A stretch of 64,000 bases of DNA from GJ-E10 sp035625725 (GCA_035625725.1 DASPPB010000064.1:16008-80007), one strand, 5' to 3'. Shown: positions 1-8,154, numbered from the stretch's first letter. The notes: a model not told the origin generated them from the letters alone. Numbers and translations: made by a program.

Positions 1-164
1 GCGACAGCGGCACGCTGTTTGACACCGCGCGCTACGCACGGGACTTCGAGGCGCTGATCGGGCGCATGGTCGAGCGACTCGACCGGGGACTGGCCCCCGA
101 GCATCTGCCCGCCGTGCGCGCTCCCACGTGCGCATGCCCGCAGGAGCTGCAAACCCGGAACTGA
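1..164 (+). CDS. C-terminal end of a SPINDLY/O-GlcNAc-transferase-like protein (partial)
   Basis: An open frame enters from the left edge (first full codon at base 3) and stops with TGA at 162-164, leaving about 53 codons. The readable part has LFDTARYARDFEALIGRM followed by a GLAPEHL motif, which resembles the extreme C-terminus of bacterial TPR plus SPINDLY-family O-linked GlcNAc transferases. That family adds sugars to protein Ser/Thr. Its position beside a second sugar- and methyl-transfer gene and the filament genes suggests flagellin modification, which is an inference. The catalytic domain lies outside the window, so the family call rests on a short tail. Confidence 0.6.
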   Translation, partial: DSGTLFDTARYARDFEALIGRMVERLDRGLAPEHLPAVRAPTCACPQELQTRN

Positions 165-248
165 CCCCGTGGCGGTTCGCTTTTCGCGCGAACCGTACCG
201 GCCCCCCCGGCTACAGTTTGGCGCGTTGCGACCGAGGGGTGCTGCCCG

Positions 249-1820
249 ATGACCACACACACGACGCCCGCCGTGCACCTTTGCATCGTGCAGCCTATCG
301 GTTACGTGCACTCGATGGGTCTGCTCGACGCGGCGCTGTATTTCCGCCACCAAATGCGCCAGCTCGGCGCCGACGTGAGCGTGGCAAAAAACCGCCTGCG
401 GCGCGATGTCCCGAACCTCGTGTTCGGCGCTCATCTGGGATTCGATCGGACCCTGACCCAGACCTTCTGCTGCATCTTCGTGAATCTGGAGCAGTTGGGC
501 GCTGGCGGCAGTCGTATGCCGGGCACGTACCTCGAGCTTCTGCATGCTTCGCCCGTAATCGATTACGAAGCCGCCAACCCCGCAGCCTACGGGCAGCCAA
601 ACCAGGATGTGCCCCTCATTTCGTTTGGCTTTGCACCGTACCTCGCCGCGGTCACAGGCGCTCCGCCCTGGGACAAACGACCCTTTGACCTGCTGTTCTT
701 CGGCTCGATGAACGAACGGCGCCAAAGAATCATCGAGCGCATCGAGCGCACGGGGCGCACAGTTGTCACCTTCGATGCACCGGTCTACGGCCCGGAGCGC
801 GACGCCTTCATCCTCCAGTCGCGCGCGGTACTGAACTGCCACCATTACGACAGCGCCTTGTTCGAGCAGGTCCGCGCGTTTCAGGTCCTGTCTCTGGGCA
901 CTGCGCTGGTTTCCGAGCGCACCGCGCGCACGCGCCCCGGCCCGGCCTTTGAAGACAGTGTTGGCTGGTTTACGGATGAAACGCTCGAGACATTTTTCTC
1001 GGAGGAATACGCGCACCCGGACTATGCGCAGCGCGCGCAGCGGCAGCTGCAGGCCTTTCGGCGCATTGATCCGCGCGAGCAGTACCGCCATGCCATGGAA
1101 TTCGCACAAGCCGCTCTGGGCGCCGCGCGCAGCGTCGCACCGGCAGCCCCGAACCCGCAGCGCCTGCTGCACATCGGCTCGGGCAAGGACTACCGAGCGG
1201 GCTGGCTCAACATCGATATTCTGGAATCCTCCCAACCGGACATCCAAATCGATCTGAGTCGCCCCCACACTTGGCCGGTAACGTTGTTCTCGCCGTTTTG
1301 GGGTCCGGTGGAGCTGCGCGCCGGCGCCAGCGACCTCATTTACGCCAACAATGTCTTGGAGCACGTCTCGGACCTTCCCACTTTGATGGGAAATTGTCTC
1401 GCCTTGCTGCGTGTCGGTGGCCTCATGGTCATCGAGGTCCCGCACGAAGCCAGCCTTGGCGCCTGGCAGGACCCAACGCACGTGCGCGCGATGAACGAGA
1501 ACTCATGGATCTACTACACGGACTGGTTCTGGTACCTCGGCTGGTTCGAGCACCGGTTCAAGATCAACCAGTTCCAATGGCTCGACGCGCAACGCGCTGC
1601 GTGCGAGCAGTCGGCCGCCACGTTCATGACCGTCACCCTGGAGAAGGTCCCGACGACCGTGGCCGAACGGATGACCGCCCGCACGATGCGGCCCGATTTT
1701 GGCGGCCTGCTCGATGCATTGCCGATGTCGCAGGCCGGGCTGTCGGCCTGTGCGAACACCGCCGGCCCCGGGGCGCCAGCGCCGACCGCGCTCCCGCGCC
1801 GCGCGCAGCTCGTCAGCTGA
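249..1820 (+). CDS. Glycosyltransferase-methyltransferase fusion protein
   Basis: This 523-residue protein appears to have two domains. Residues about 130-285 (PFDLLFFGSMNERR, then SRAVLNCHHYDSALFEQVRAF and LSLGTALVSE) resemble CgeB-like glycosyltransferases that end in a sugar-nucleotide fold. Residues about 305-430 look like a class I SAM methyltransferase: LLHIGSGKDYRAGWLNIDI, NNVLEHVSDL and a GGLMVIEVPHE strand. The ATG at 249 follows a GAGGGG ribosome-binding site. The gene begins 84 bases after a SPINDLY-like gene and ends 199 bases before the convergent filament-assembly genes. A job in flagellin or surface-glycan decoration is inferred; donor and acceptor cannot be read from the sequence. 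Confidence 0.7.
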   Translation: MTTHTTPAVHLCIVQPIGYVHSMGLLDAALYFRHQMRQLGADVSVAKNRLRRDVPNLVFGAHLGFDRTLTQTFCCIFVNLEQLGAGGSRMPGTYLELLHASPVIDYEAANPAAYGQPNQDVPLISFGFAPYLAAVTGAPPWDKRPFDLLFFGSMNERRQRIIERIERTGRTVVTFDAPVYGPERDAFILQSRAVLNCHHYDSALFEQVRAFQVLSLGTALVSERTARTRPGPAFEDSVGWFTDETLETFFSEEYAHPDYAQRAQRQLQAFRRIDPREQYRHAMEFAQAALGAARSVAPAAPNPQRLLHIGSGKDYRAGWLNIDILESSQPDIQIDLSRPHTWPVTLFSPFWGPVELRAGASDLIYANNVLEHVSDLPTLMGNCLALLRVGGLMVIEVPHEASLGAWQDPTHVRAMNENSWIYYTDWFWYLGWFEHRFKINQFQWLDAQRAACEQSAATFMTVTLEKVPTTVAERMTARTMRPDFGGLLDALPMSQAGLSACANTAGPGAPAPTALPRRAQLVS

Positions 1821-2019
1821 AGGGTGGATTCGCGGCCGCGCACCGTGGCAGGCGCGCCTCCGGCACCTTTTGTCGGTTGATTTTTCCTGGGGGCCCGATC
1901 CTGGATTGCCGCTTCGAGGAGCTGTGCGCCCGTCGGGAGAAAAGCGTCGACGCGGGCTTGATCCCCTGTGGCAGTCGACTTTGGAACGCGCCGTCCCTGC
2001 CCTGCGCGTCGCCCCTCGG

Positions 2020-2343
2020 TTAGCGTGGGCGAGGTGGCGAGGTACCGCCCGCCCCGGTTGCGGTCTCGTGCTCGATCCGATAGACCCAGGTGAGCACTTC
2101 GGCCACCGCGACGTACAGCGCCGGTGGTATGCGCTGGTCCAGATCAAAGTCCAGGAGCGCCGCAACGAGTTCCCGCGATTCGTGAACCGGGACGCCGAAT
2201 TCGCGTGCCCGCGCGATTATGGCTTCGGCCGTAATCCCTTCTCCGGTGGCGACGATCCGGGGGGAGAGACCCGCGGCGGCGTCCCGCTCCTCGTAGGACA
2301 GCGCAACGGCTCGCCGTTTATGCGAGGACACGTCTTCCGGCAT
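2020..2343 (-). CDS. Stand-alone FlhB C-terminal-domain-like protein
   Basis: This 107-residue protein resembles only the cytoplasmic C-domain of FlhB/YscU export-switch proteins (RRAVALSY, then ATGEGITAEAIIARAREFGVP, and IPPALYVAVAEVLTWVY). It has no membrane segments. The NPTH self-cleavage site of FlhB is absent: the aligned residues before AVALSY are HKRR. Similar short proteins (FhlB/FlhX type) occur in other bacteria and can interact with the export gate. Its ATG overlaps the stop of the upstream FliK-like gene (TAATG), so translation is probably coupled. A role in export substrate switching is inferred. Confidence 0.8.
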   Translation of the reverse strand: MPEDVSSHKRRAVALSYEERDAAAGLSPRIVATGEGITAEAIIARAREFGVPVHESRELVAALLDFDLDQRIPPALYVAVAEVLTWVYRIEHETATGAGGTSPPRPR

Positions 2344-3374
2344 TACGGATCCTGGGCGGCGGGCATGGCCGCGGCAAGCTGCGCGAGCGTCAAACCGTGC
2401 GCGGACAGCGCTTCTGCCAGCGAAGGCAACTCCCCTGTCAGGGCGGCCGAGCGGTCCGACTCGATCCACACGCCGACGGTGCGCTCCATGACGCGAATGC
2501 GCGCCTGCAGCGGGCCCAAATTGGGTAGACGAATCGAAAGCGTTGCCACGAACACGCCCGTGGTTTCGCCCGGATTGGCGCCGTCGCGCTTGCGCTGCCG
2601 GTCCGCTTCGATCGAAATGCGGATGGGCTGCCCCGCCCACGCCTGACCGACCAGTGTCAACGCCTGACGCTGCATGGCGTCCATCTGCAGGGCGCTACGT
2701 CGATCCGACATTTGCATTGGCCCCGTCTGAGCGTCGACCGGCAGGCCGCGCGCCTCCTCCTCGATCTGCCGCAAGGAGCGTTCGCCACGAAGCATCTGGG
2801 CGACGTGGGCCTCGAGAAACAGGCCGCTGGACTCGACAGCGTGCGCCAGGCTCTTGGCCGCATCGCCCGGAGCCGGTGCTTGCAGGAGCGGGGTGCCAAT
2901 CACGGTCGCGGGCGGCTCCGGCTCGCCCTCTACGCTCTGGGTCCCGGGGGCGACCGCGAGAAGGCGCGACTCCTGTACCTGGGCATCGACGGAGGCCGCT
3001 CGTGCGGCCGTGGACGCGTCGAGCAGCCCCGCGGAAGGGGTTCCGGCCGCCGGGCCGCCGCCTTGGGCTGACGTTGTCGTGCCCTGGCCCAGGAGCGCAA
3101 GCACGGCATCGCGCGCGGCTCCTGCAAGCAGCGTGCGACGTCCATCGACGAGAATCTGCAGCAAACCACGGTCGCCCGCGACCAGCAGATCGACGGCTGT
3201 CCCCGTCTGCGCGAGGTTTCGCAAGGCGCTCAACAACGAGTTCGGGACGGGGAGATTCTGCAGCGCGGCCAGCAGTCGATCGGCGGGCAGTTGAAAGCGC
3301 TCCAGCGGGGCACCGGCACCCCACTGCGGCCGCACCACTCGATCCGCTTGCAGCGATGGGATCTCGATGGCCAC
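2343..3374 (-). CDS. FliK-like flagellar hook-length control family protein
   Basis: This 343-residue protein has a variable middle rich in Ala, Gly and Pro and a C-terminal domain (residues about 240-330: GQPIRISIEADR, VATLSIRLPNLGPLQARIRVMERTVGVWIES, then a heptad-like tail). The arrangement resembles the FliK export-switch domain. It is a second FliK-like gene, since a canonical fliK lies at 18485-19954. It follows fliT by 13 bases and overlaps the FlhB-C-like gene, which suggests a working pair. It may be a divergent FliK paralogue serving filament-stage export; that is an inference. Confidence 0.7.
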   Translation of the reverse strand: MAIEIPSLQADRVVRPQWGAGAPLERFQLPADRLLAALQNLPVPNSLLSALRNLAQTGTAVDLLVAGDRGLLQILVDGRRTLLAGAARDAVLALLGQGTTTSAQGGGPAAGTPSAGLLDASTAARAASVDAQVQESRLLAVAPGTQSVEGEPEPPATVIGTPLLQAPAPGDAAKSLAHAVESSGLFLEAHVAQMLRGERSLRQIEEEARGLPVDAQTGPMQMSDRRSALQMDAMQRQALTLVGQAWAGQPIRISIEADRQRKRDGANPGETTGVFVATLSIRLPNLGPLQARIRVMERTVGVWIESDRSAALTGELPSLAEALSAHGLTLAQLAAAMPAAQDP

Positions 3375-3387
3375 GGCCCGGTTTTCC

Positions 3388-3741
3388 TCAGGGCGTCCGC
3401 AAGGCGGTCGGCGGCGCCGTTTTCAGGAATTCTTCGAGATTGCGCAGCCACGGTTCCGCGCGCGCGCGGATCTGCGCATCGTCATCGAGTATCGAGCGCA
3501 GCAGCTCGATGCGGCGCCGCTGTTCGGAGTCGGCGAGCGCGTCCCTTTCCGAGGCCGTTTTGAGCTCCGCGATCATCTCCCGGCAGCGCCCCTGAATGCG
3601 TTCGACCTCGTCCCAATCGCCCTGATGCGCCGCCTGCAGCATGCTGCGGCTCGCCTGGGCAATTTCTTCGTACTGCTGGATCAGGCTGCGCGGTCGAGTC
3701 GCCCGCTGACCCTCGGAGCGCCCGCCGTGATCGATCGTCAT
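3388..3741 (-). CDS. fliT: Flagellar chaperone FliT
   Basis: This 117-residue, charged, helical protein (LIQQYEEIAQASRSMLQAA, then WDEVERIQGRCREMIAELK) has the size and helix pattern of FliT. FliT is the cytoplasmic export chaperone of the filament cap FliD and, in enterics, also binds FlhDC. It lies 25 bases after fliS in the same transcript, the usual fliDST arrangement. FliT proteins are poorly conserved, so the call relies on length, coiled-coil character and synteny. Its C-terminus ends close to the FliK-like gene. Confidence 0.75.
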   Translation of the reverse strand: MTIDHGGRSEGQRATRPRSLIQQYEEIAQASRSMLQAAHQGDWDEVERIQGRCREMIAELKTASERDALADSEQRRRIELLRSILDDDAQIRARAEPWLRNLEEFLKTAPPTALRTP

Positions 3742-3766
3742 TTGCGCTGCATTCCGGCCCGGGCGC

Positions 3767-4249
3767 TTACGCCCGATAAGCGCGCAAAGCCCGCGCGGCG
3801 GGAGTCGCAGTCGCGATGCGTGTGACCGAATCGGGGACCTGGACGCCGTTGCCCTGCGTTGCGCCGGCCGATGGCCGAATCTTGACCCAGGCTTCGCGAA
3901 GATCCACGAGCAGGGCCACCGCTTCGTCTAACGCCTTGACGTCGTTGTGGGAATTGCCTCGTGCGAGGCGCATCAGAATGTATTTGTACAGCGCGGTCAA
4001 GCGGCCGGCGAATTCGGGAGCGAAAGACGGATCGACGCTGGCGCTCAAGCCCGCGTCGACGATGCGCATCGCCTGCAGGAGGGCTTCGCACTTTTCCGCG
4101 ATCCGACGCTGTGCGAGGAAACCCTTGGCGCGGTGGATCGCCCCGATAGCCCCGTCGAAAAGGATCAGCACCAGTCGATGCGGATCCGCGTCCAGGACGT
4201 CCGTTTCGAGACTGAGCTTGCTGTAGGCCTTTGCGCCGAAACCGTCCAC
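3767..4249 (-). CDS. fliS: Flagellin export chaperone FliS
   Basis: This 160-residue protein carries the FliS pattern AYSKLSLETDVLDADPHRLVLILFDGAIGAI near the N-terminus, followed by LLQAMRIVDAGLSASVD and LYKYILMRL. FliS binds the C-terminal helices of flagellin and prevents premature polymerisation before export. The C-terminal 30 residues extend beyond the typical FliS of about 130 residues and look disordered. A sigma-28-like promoter at 4286-4312 lies just upstream, so fliST can be expressed late together with flagellin. Confidence 0.93.
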   Translation of the reverse strand: MDGFGAKAYSKLSLETDVLDADPHRLVLILFDGAIGAIHRAKGFLAQRRIAEKCEALLQAMRIVDAGLSASVDPSFAPEFAGRLTALYKYILMRLARGNSHNDVKALDEAVALLVDLREAWVKIRPSAGATQGNGVQVPDSVTRIATATPAARALRAYRA

Positions 4250-4285
4250 GGTGTACTCCCGATCACCACACCAAAGTTCTCGAGA

Positions 4286-4312
4286 ATATCGGCAAGGCCC
4301 AAAGGAGATTAA
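4286..4312 (-). promoter_or_regulatory. Sigma-28-like promoter for fliST
   Basis: On the minus strand TTAA is followed by exactly 15 bases and GCCGATAT. The FliA (sigma-28) consensus is TAAA-N15-GCCGATAA, so only two of twelve key positions differ. Transcription would begin around 4279, about 30 bases before the fliS ATG. The site sits in the 100-base gap between fliD and fliS. Confidence 0.7.
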
Positions 4313-4350
4313 GCGGACGCAAACCCGGAATTACGCTGCCACACCTGCCC

Positions 4351-5883
4351 TCAGCCGGGCAGCGACGAGAGCTGACCGGTGAGCGAGGTCTGTTCGACCG
4401 ATGCGTTGGCCAGCATGGCATTGAGCGCGCTGTATTCCTGCGTCAGATTCTGCTGCGTCTGGGCAAGTTGCGCCTGCATCATCGCTTGCTGGTTGTTCAT
4501 GTACGTGATCTGCGACTGCAGTGACTGCTCGGCGGCGCCTAGCGCCCCGGACGTGCCCAGCATCTGACCCGCGGCCGCGCCGATTTGCACCGCAAAACCC
4601 TGCTGCGCGCCGCTACCCGAAGCACTCGTGAACATCGCGGCCACCGCGCTGGGGTTGGCGCTGAGCGCGGACTGAAATTGCGAGGTATTGAGCGCTAAGG
4701 TGCCATCGGAATTTACCGACACTCCCACCTCCGCGAGCCAGGAATCGCTTGCCGTCGTCCCGGTCGCGGTGGTCTGGCTGCCGAGAATGGACTGCAGCGT
4801 ACTGACGACGTTGAGCGTCGTCGAATCGCCGGTCAATACGGACGCAGTGTTCGTATTGGCATTGTAGTTGGTCAGCGTGTTGGTGAGCGTAATGAGCGAG
4901 TTGTACGCAGAAACGAAACTGTTCACCGAGTTGGTAATCGCGTTGGGGTCGGTGGCAACCATGATCTGCGCCTGCAGCGGCGCGGCGCCGGAGGCCGGGG
5001 CCTGCGTGAGGTTGAGCGTCAGCCCCGAGATCGCGGAGGTCACGGAGTTGGTCCCGGACGTCAATGGCAGGCCGTTGACCGTAAAGTTCGCGTCGGCCGC
5101 AGCTTGCGTCTGCGTCATGCCCTGGCTGCCGGCGGCGGCAGTCGGATCGAAGGCAAACTGCGACAGGCCGGAGCTTGCCGCAACGCTAAAGCCGTTGGCA
5201 GCACCCGTGGTGGCCGAACTGAGCACCAGCTGGCTCGTGCCGTTCGCGTTGGTTACGACGGATGCATTGACCGAACCGGCCGCCGCGCTGTTGATCGCGG
5301 CCGCAATGCCGTCGAGCGTATTGTTGGTCGAGTCGATGGTGACCGTAATGGGGTTTGCGCCCGATTGCGCCGTGAAGGTGTTAGTGCCGGCGTCGTAGCT
5401 TCCCATCTGGATGGTCAGCGTGCCGGTGCCCAGTGCGGCCGTGGCGCTCGCAGCTGGCGCCGATGCGATTGACTGGGCCTGCGCCAGGTTCGATACCGTC
5501 ACCGAGTAATCGGCATTGACCGGAGACCCCGTCACCGTGGCCGAAACACCGCTACCGCTCACCGTCGCGCTCGCAGCCTGAAACGCCGAGGGAAGCGCCA
5601 GCGCGTTGGCCGCGCTTTGCAAGGCAGAGAGCGCGCTTTGCACCTGGCCGTACGCGCTTAAGGTCGATTGCACACCGGCTTCCTGGCTCTGGAGTCGCGT
5701 CAGGGGCTGCGACTGCACGATCATCATCTCGCTGACGAGTTGGCTGACGTTGAGCTGCCCCGCGGTGATCAGCGGTGCCGACGGCGTGGTCGATGCGACG
5801 CTCGACGTCGCTGTCGAAGCGCTATTGGCAAGATTCGGCAACAGGCTCGCGAGCGAGGAACTGGTCGTGGAAGATGTAGTCAT
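4351..5883 (-). CDS. fliD: Flagellar filament cap protein FliD
   Basis: This 510-residue protein is very rich in Ala, Ser and Thr and has the FliD N-terminal region (QLNVSQLVSEMMIVQSQPL, residues about 43-61) and a C-terminal coiled coil (QITYMNNQQAMMQAQLAQT, residues about 455-475). FliD forms the pentameric or hexameric cap at the filament tip and drives flagellin insertion. It lies 23 bases downstream of flaG, probably in the same transcript, and 100 bases upstream of fliS, which has its own sigma-28-like promoter. Length is normal for the family (about 450-650 residues). Confidence 0.93.
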   Translation of the reverse strand: MTTSSTTSSSLASLLPNLANSASTATSSVASTTPSAPLITAGQLNVSQLVSEMMIVQSQPLTRLQSQEAGVQSTLSAYGQVQSALSALQSAANALALPSAFQAASATVSGSGVSATVTGSPVNADYSVTVSNLAQAQSIASAPAASATAALGTGTLTIQMGSYDAGTNTFTAQSGANPITVTIDSTNNTLDGIAAAINSAAAGSVNASVVTNANGTSQLVLSSATTGAANGFSVAASSGLSQFAFDPTAAAGSQGMTQTQAAADANFTVNGLPLTSGTNSVTSAISGLTLNLTQAPASGAAPLQAQIMVATDPNAITNSVNSFVSAYNSLITLTNTLTNYNANTNTASVLTGDSTTLNVVSTLQSILGSQTTATGTTASDSWLAEVGVSVNSDGTLALNTSQFQSALSANPSAVAAMFTSASGSGAQQGFAVQIGAAAGQMLGTSGALGAAEQSLQSQITYMNNQQAMMQAQLAQTQQNLTQEYSALNAMLANASVEQTSLTGQLSSLPG

Positions 5884-5906
5884 CGAGATGTCTTCGCTTC
5901 GTGGCT

Positions 5907-6308
5907 CTAGGCTTTTGTGTCGACACGCACAACGGCTGTCGCCGATTCCGAAGGCACCGCCGCGGCGTCCTCAGAAGCCGTGTCGGGCAACGGGGGTTGG
6001 TCGACTTTCTGGGTCCGAATGTCAAGCAGTTTGACCTTCATCGATCGCGTCCGATCGTCGAATACGAGCACCAATTGCGTTCCAATCGCCTCGGAGGATT
6101 GGCTCGCAGGAGCTGGCGTGGCGCCGCCCGCAGTTTGTCTCGAGGACGCGCCGGGCTCATTGCCGCGGGCCGTGGTCGGATTGCCGCGCGGCGTGCGTTG
6201 GACCGGGCCCCCGTTCGGCGCGGGCGGCGCGGCCTGCTCGCCACCTCCCGTTACGCCAGGCTTGCTGGCGATGACCGGTACGATCCCGGAGAGCTGCAGA
6301 CTCGACAT
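5907..6308 (-). CDS. flaG: FlaG-family flagellar protein
   Basis: This 133-residue protein has a long Pro/Gly/Ala-rich, probably disordered N-terminal half and a C-terminal segment, LVLVFDDRTRSMKVKLLDIR. That segment matches the FlaG pattern of a beta strand, a D-x-x-T turn and a K-x-K-x-x-D strand. FlaG proteins affect filament length and lie between flagellin and fliD in many bacteria, as here. The usual IRQIP tail is replaced by a different sequence, so this is a divergent member. A sigma-28-like promoter lies 56 bases upstream. Confidence 0.75.
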   Translation of the reverse strand: MSSLQLSGIVPVIASKPGVTGGGEQAAPPAPNGGPVQRTPRGNPTTARGNEPGASSRQTAGGATPAPASQSSEAIGTQLVLVFDDRTRSMKVKLLDIRTQKVDQPPLPDTASEDAAAVPSESATAVVRVDTKA

Positions 6309-6363
6309 ACTCGTCTCCTGGCACGAAGCCCGCGACCCGCCGGATTCGTGCCGTACGAGGCGA

Positions 6364-6390
6364 ATTACGGCAGTTCGCGAGCGGACTTTA
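6364..6390 (-). promoter_or_regulatory. Sigma-28-like promoter for flaG-fliD
   Basis: The minus strand reads TAAAGTCC, 11 bases, GCCGTAAT, close to the FliA pattern TAAAGTTT-N11-GCCGATAA. The -35 element and the GCCG core match; the rest of the -10 is weaker. It lies between the flagellin terminator and the flaG start, so flaG-fliD can be transcribed independently of flagellin. Confidence 0.55.
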
Positions 6391-6428
6391 GGGGATCGCC
6401 CTGTCGACTTAGCGGCCGGATCGCCAGC

Positions 6429-6466
6429 AAAAAGGGTCCGGCGGTTTGCACCACCGGACCCCCTTT
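6429..6466 (-). terminator. Intrinsic terminator after the flagellin gene
   Basis: On the minus strand GGGTCCGG and CCGGACCC form an 8-bp perfect stem around a 12-base loop, followed by a run of T residues. It starts about 30 bases after the flagellin stop. This would separate the abundant flagellin mRNA from flaG-fliD. Confidence 0.88.
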
Positions 6467-6497
6467 TGGCCAGAGGTTAACGCCGCGAGTCGAAGGC

Positions 6498-7328
6498 TTA
6501 CGGCAGCTTGCTCAGCAGGCTCAACACGTTTTGCGGAATCATGTTGGCCTGGGAGAGCATCGCGGTGCCCGCTTGCTGGACGATTTCCGCCTGCGTAAGG
6601 TTCGACGTTGCCTGGGCGTAATCCGTGTCCATAATCTGCGACTGTGCAGCAGCCGTGTTCTGCGAATTGACCTGCATCGAGGCAACGACTTGCTGGAACC
6701 GGATCTCGTTGGCACCGTTGGTCGCACGCGTCGAGTTCACGAGGCTAAGCGCCGCATCCACCGCGTCGATTGCTTTGGTCGAATCCGCCTGGTTCGTCAA
6801 GTCGCCGAGGGATGCGGCGGACAAAGCGGCCGTACCGGAGAGGTTCATGCCGCCAACGCCGATCTGATCGGTCGTGTTGGCACCGACCTGGTAGGTGATG
6901 GTGTTGCCGGAAGTGAAGACGCCTTGGCCGTTGAACTGGGTGTTCGACAGGGTCAGCGCGATTTGCGACGCCAACTGGGCGTATTCCGCGTTGAGGTCCG
7001 CATTGCTGGCCGCGCTGTTGCTGCCGTTGGCGCCTTCCACGGCGAGGGTACGCATCTGCTGGAGCATGTTCGTGACCGAAGCCATCGCGCCGTCGGCAGT
7101 CTGCGCGAAGGCAATTGCGGTGTTGGCGTTGATCACGCCCTGGTTCATCCCGTTGACTTGGGCCTGCATGCCCGTTGCAATTGCCAGGCCCGCGGGATCG
7201 TCCATTGCACTGTTGATCCGCAAACCAGACGACAACTGCTGTACGGCATTGTTCAGCTTGTTTTGCGTATTTGCCAGGTCCGTCTGCGTGATCAGCGACA
7301 GGACGTTGGTGTTAACAATCATTGACAT
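6498..7328 (-). CDS. fliC: Flagellin
   Basis: This 276-residue flagellin keeps only the conserved D0/D1 helices. The N-terminal part has SLITQTDLANTQNKLNNAVQQ then LSSGLRINSAMDDPAGLAIA; the C-terminal part has TDYAQATSNLTQAEIVQQAG and a terminal NVLSLLSKLP. The central, surface-exposed D2/D3 region is almost absent. It is the filament subunit, exported by the flagellar type III apparatus with FliS. It is preceded by an AAAGGGA ribosome-binding site, a leader with a strong stem-loop and a sigma-28-like promoter at 7499-7527, and it ends at an intrinsic terminator. Only one flagellin gene is seen in this window. Confidence 0.95.
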   Translation of the reverse strand: MSMIVNTNVLSLITQTDLANTQNKLNNAVQQLSSGLRINSAMDDPAGLAIATGMQAQVNGMNQGVINANTAIAFAQTADGAMASVTNMLQQMRTLAVEGANGSNSAASNADLNAEYAQLASQIALTLSNTQFNGQGVFTSGNTITYQVGANTTDQIGVGGMNLSGTAALSAASLGDLTNQADSTKAIDAVDAALSLVNSTRATNGANEIRFQQVVASMQVNSQNTAAAQSQIMDTDYAQATSNLTQAEIVQQAGTAMLSQANMIPQNVLSLLSKLP

Positions 7329-7357
7329 TTTCGATTCCCTTTCAACACTGATATAAG

Positions 7358-7407
7358 TGGCAGCCAGAATAGGAGGCTGGATTAACCTCTTTCCCAGGTG
7401 GCTGCCA
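7358..7407 (-). promoter_or_regulatory. Stem-loop in the flagellin mRNA leader
   Basis: TGGCAGCCA (7358-7366) and TGGCTGCCA (7399-7407) are a perfect 9-bp inverted repeat. Inside it, GAGG and CCTC can extend the pairing. The structure lies about 30-80 bases before the flagellin start codon and, if transcription starts near 7490, within the 5' untranslated RNA. It may affect mRNA stability or translation; the function is inferred. Confidence 0.55.
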
Positions 7408-7498
7408 TCAAATACTCGATGCGCCTACCGGTCCTTCGCGCTTCGCACTTTCATCACCACGTTCATCTGCGGTGTTGCGTTCGCGTCGCGTCAGATCG

Positions 7499-7527
7499 CT
7501 TATCGGTGTGCCAGACATTGAACTTTA
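7499..7527 (-). promoter_or_regulatory. Sigma-28-like promoter for flagellin
   Basis: The minus strand reads TAAAGTTC then, 12 bases later, ACCGATAA. The FliA consensus is TAAAGTTT-N11-GCCGATAA, so the match is close except that the spacer is one base longer. It predicts a start near 7490 and an untranslated leader of about 160 bases. Confidence 0.7.
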
Positions 7528-7840
7528 GGCCGCGATGGTTTTTGCGATCGGCTTGGGCTCACGCGGATCGCAGCAATACCGCAACGATTCCGGTTCATTT
7601 TTGTTGCCCCGTGCCGATAGCGCTCCATCATCTGCAGCCGCACTCGTTGTCGCCCCAATGCGCGCAGCCTTCGCGGGGCGGCGGCGCCGCCACGGCGTGC
7701 AATGAAGAATGAGAAAGGGCGAGCCGCGTTGGCCTTTACACGAATGGCCCGCATTGTCGACGAACTTGCACGCAAGCGGCTTTGCACCTTGCATCAAGTG
7801 CGCGGAAGGCCGCAGGCGGATCCCGTCGCAGGCGTGCGGC

Positions 7841-7882
7841 AAAAAAAAATGCGCGCCGGTGACGGGAGTCAGCGCGGCGCGC
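7841..7882 (-). terminator. Orphan intrinsic terminator, minus strand
   Basis: On the minus strand GCGCGCCG pairs with CGGCGCGC (8 bp); an inner TGAC/GTCA adds 4 bp around a 4-base loop. It is followed by one A and nine T residues, a textbook Rho-independent terminator. No protein gene lies upstream on that strand for at least 300 bases, so the transcript it ends is unexplained. Confidence 0.75.
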
Positions 7883-8000
7883 GAGGCGGGGGAGGAAAGG
7901 TGTTGCTGCTAGCAATTACGGCAGCGAACGCGAAGTCTTTAATCCCGCCCCGAGGCCTCGTCCTGGACCTGGGGTTTCTTTTTCACGGCCTCGGTCCTCA
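7841..8000 (-). ncRNA. Candidate small RNA ending at the orphan terminator
   Basis: The right end is set by the strong minus-strand terminator at 7841-7882. Upstream on the same strand an 8-bp inverted repeat (7950-7957 and 7987-7994) would form a second hairpin around a 29-base loop. The 5' end shown is a guess, since I could not recognise a promoter. The position between the flagellin promoter and the flhDC leader makes a regulatory RNA plausible but unproven. Confidence 0.25.
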
Positions 8001-8154
8001 CCCGTGACTTAGCCCGCGCGCCCTCTGGGCGGGCAGCGCTTGTAAGGCAAATTCCTACACGCGAATGGCGCACCGTCTGACGGCCAATTTGGCGGATTCC
8101 CGCTACTCCAAAGGGCCCCCTCCCGTGAAAATGGCATCACTTCGCAACGTTAAT

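Noticed and set aside
7702..8007. Small open frames in the flagellin-flhD spacer
   Set aside because: They lack ribosome-binding sites, have irregular composition and run through the terminator hairpin.
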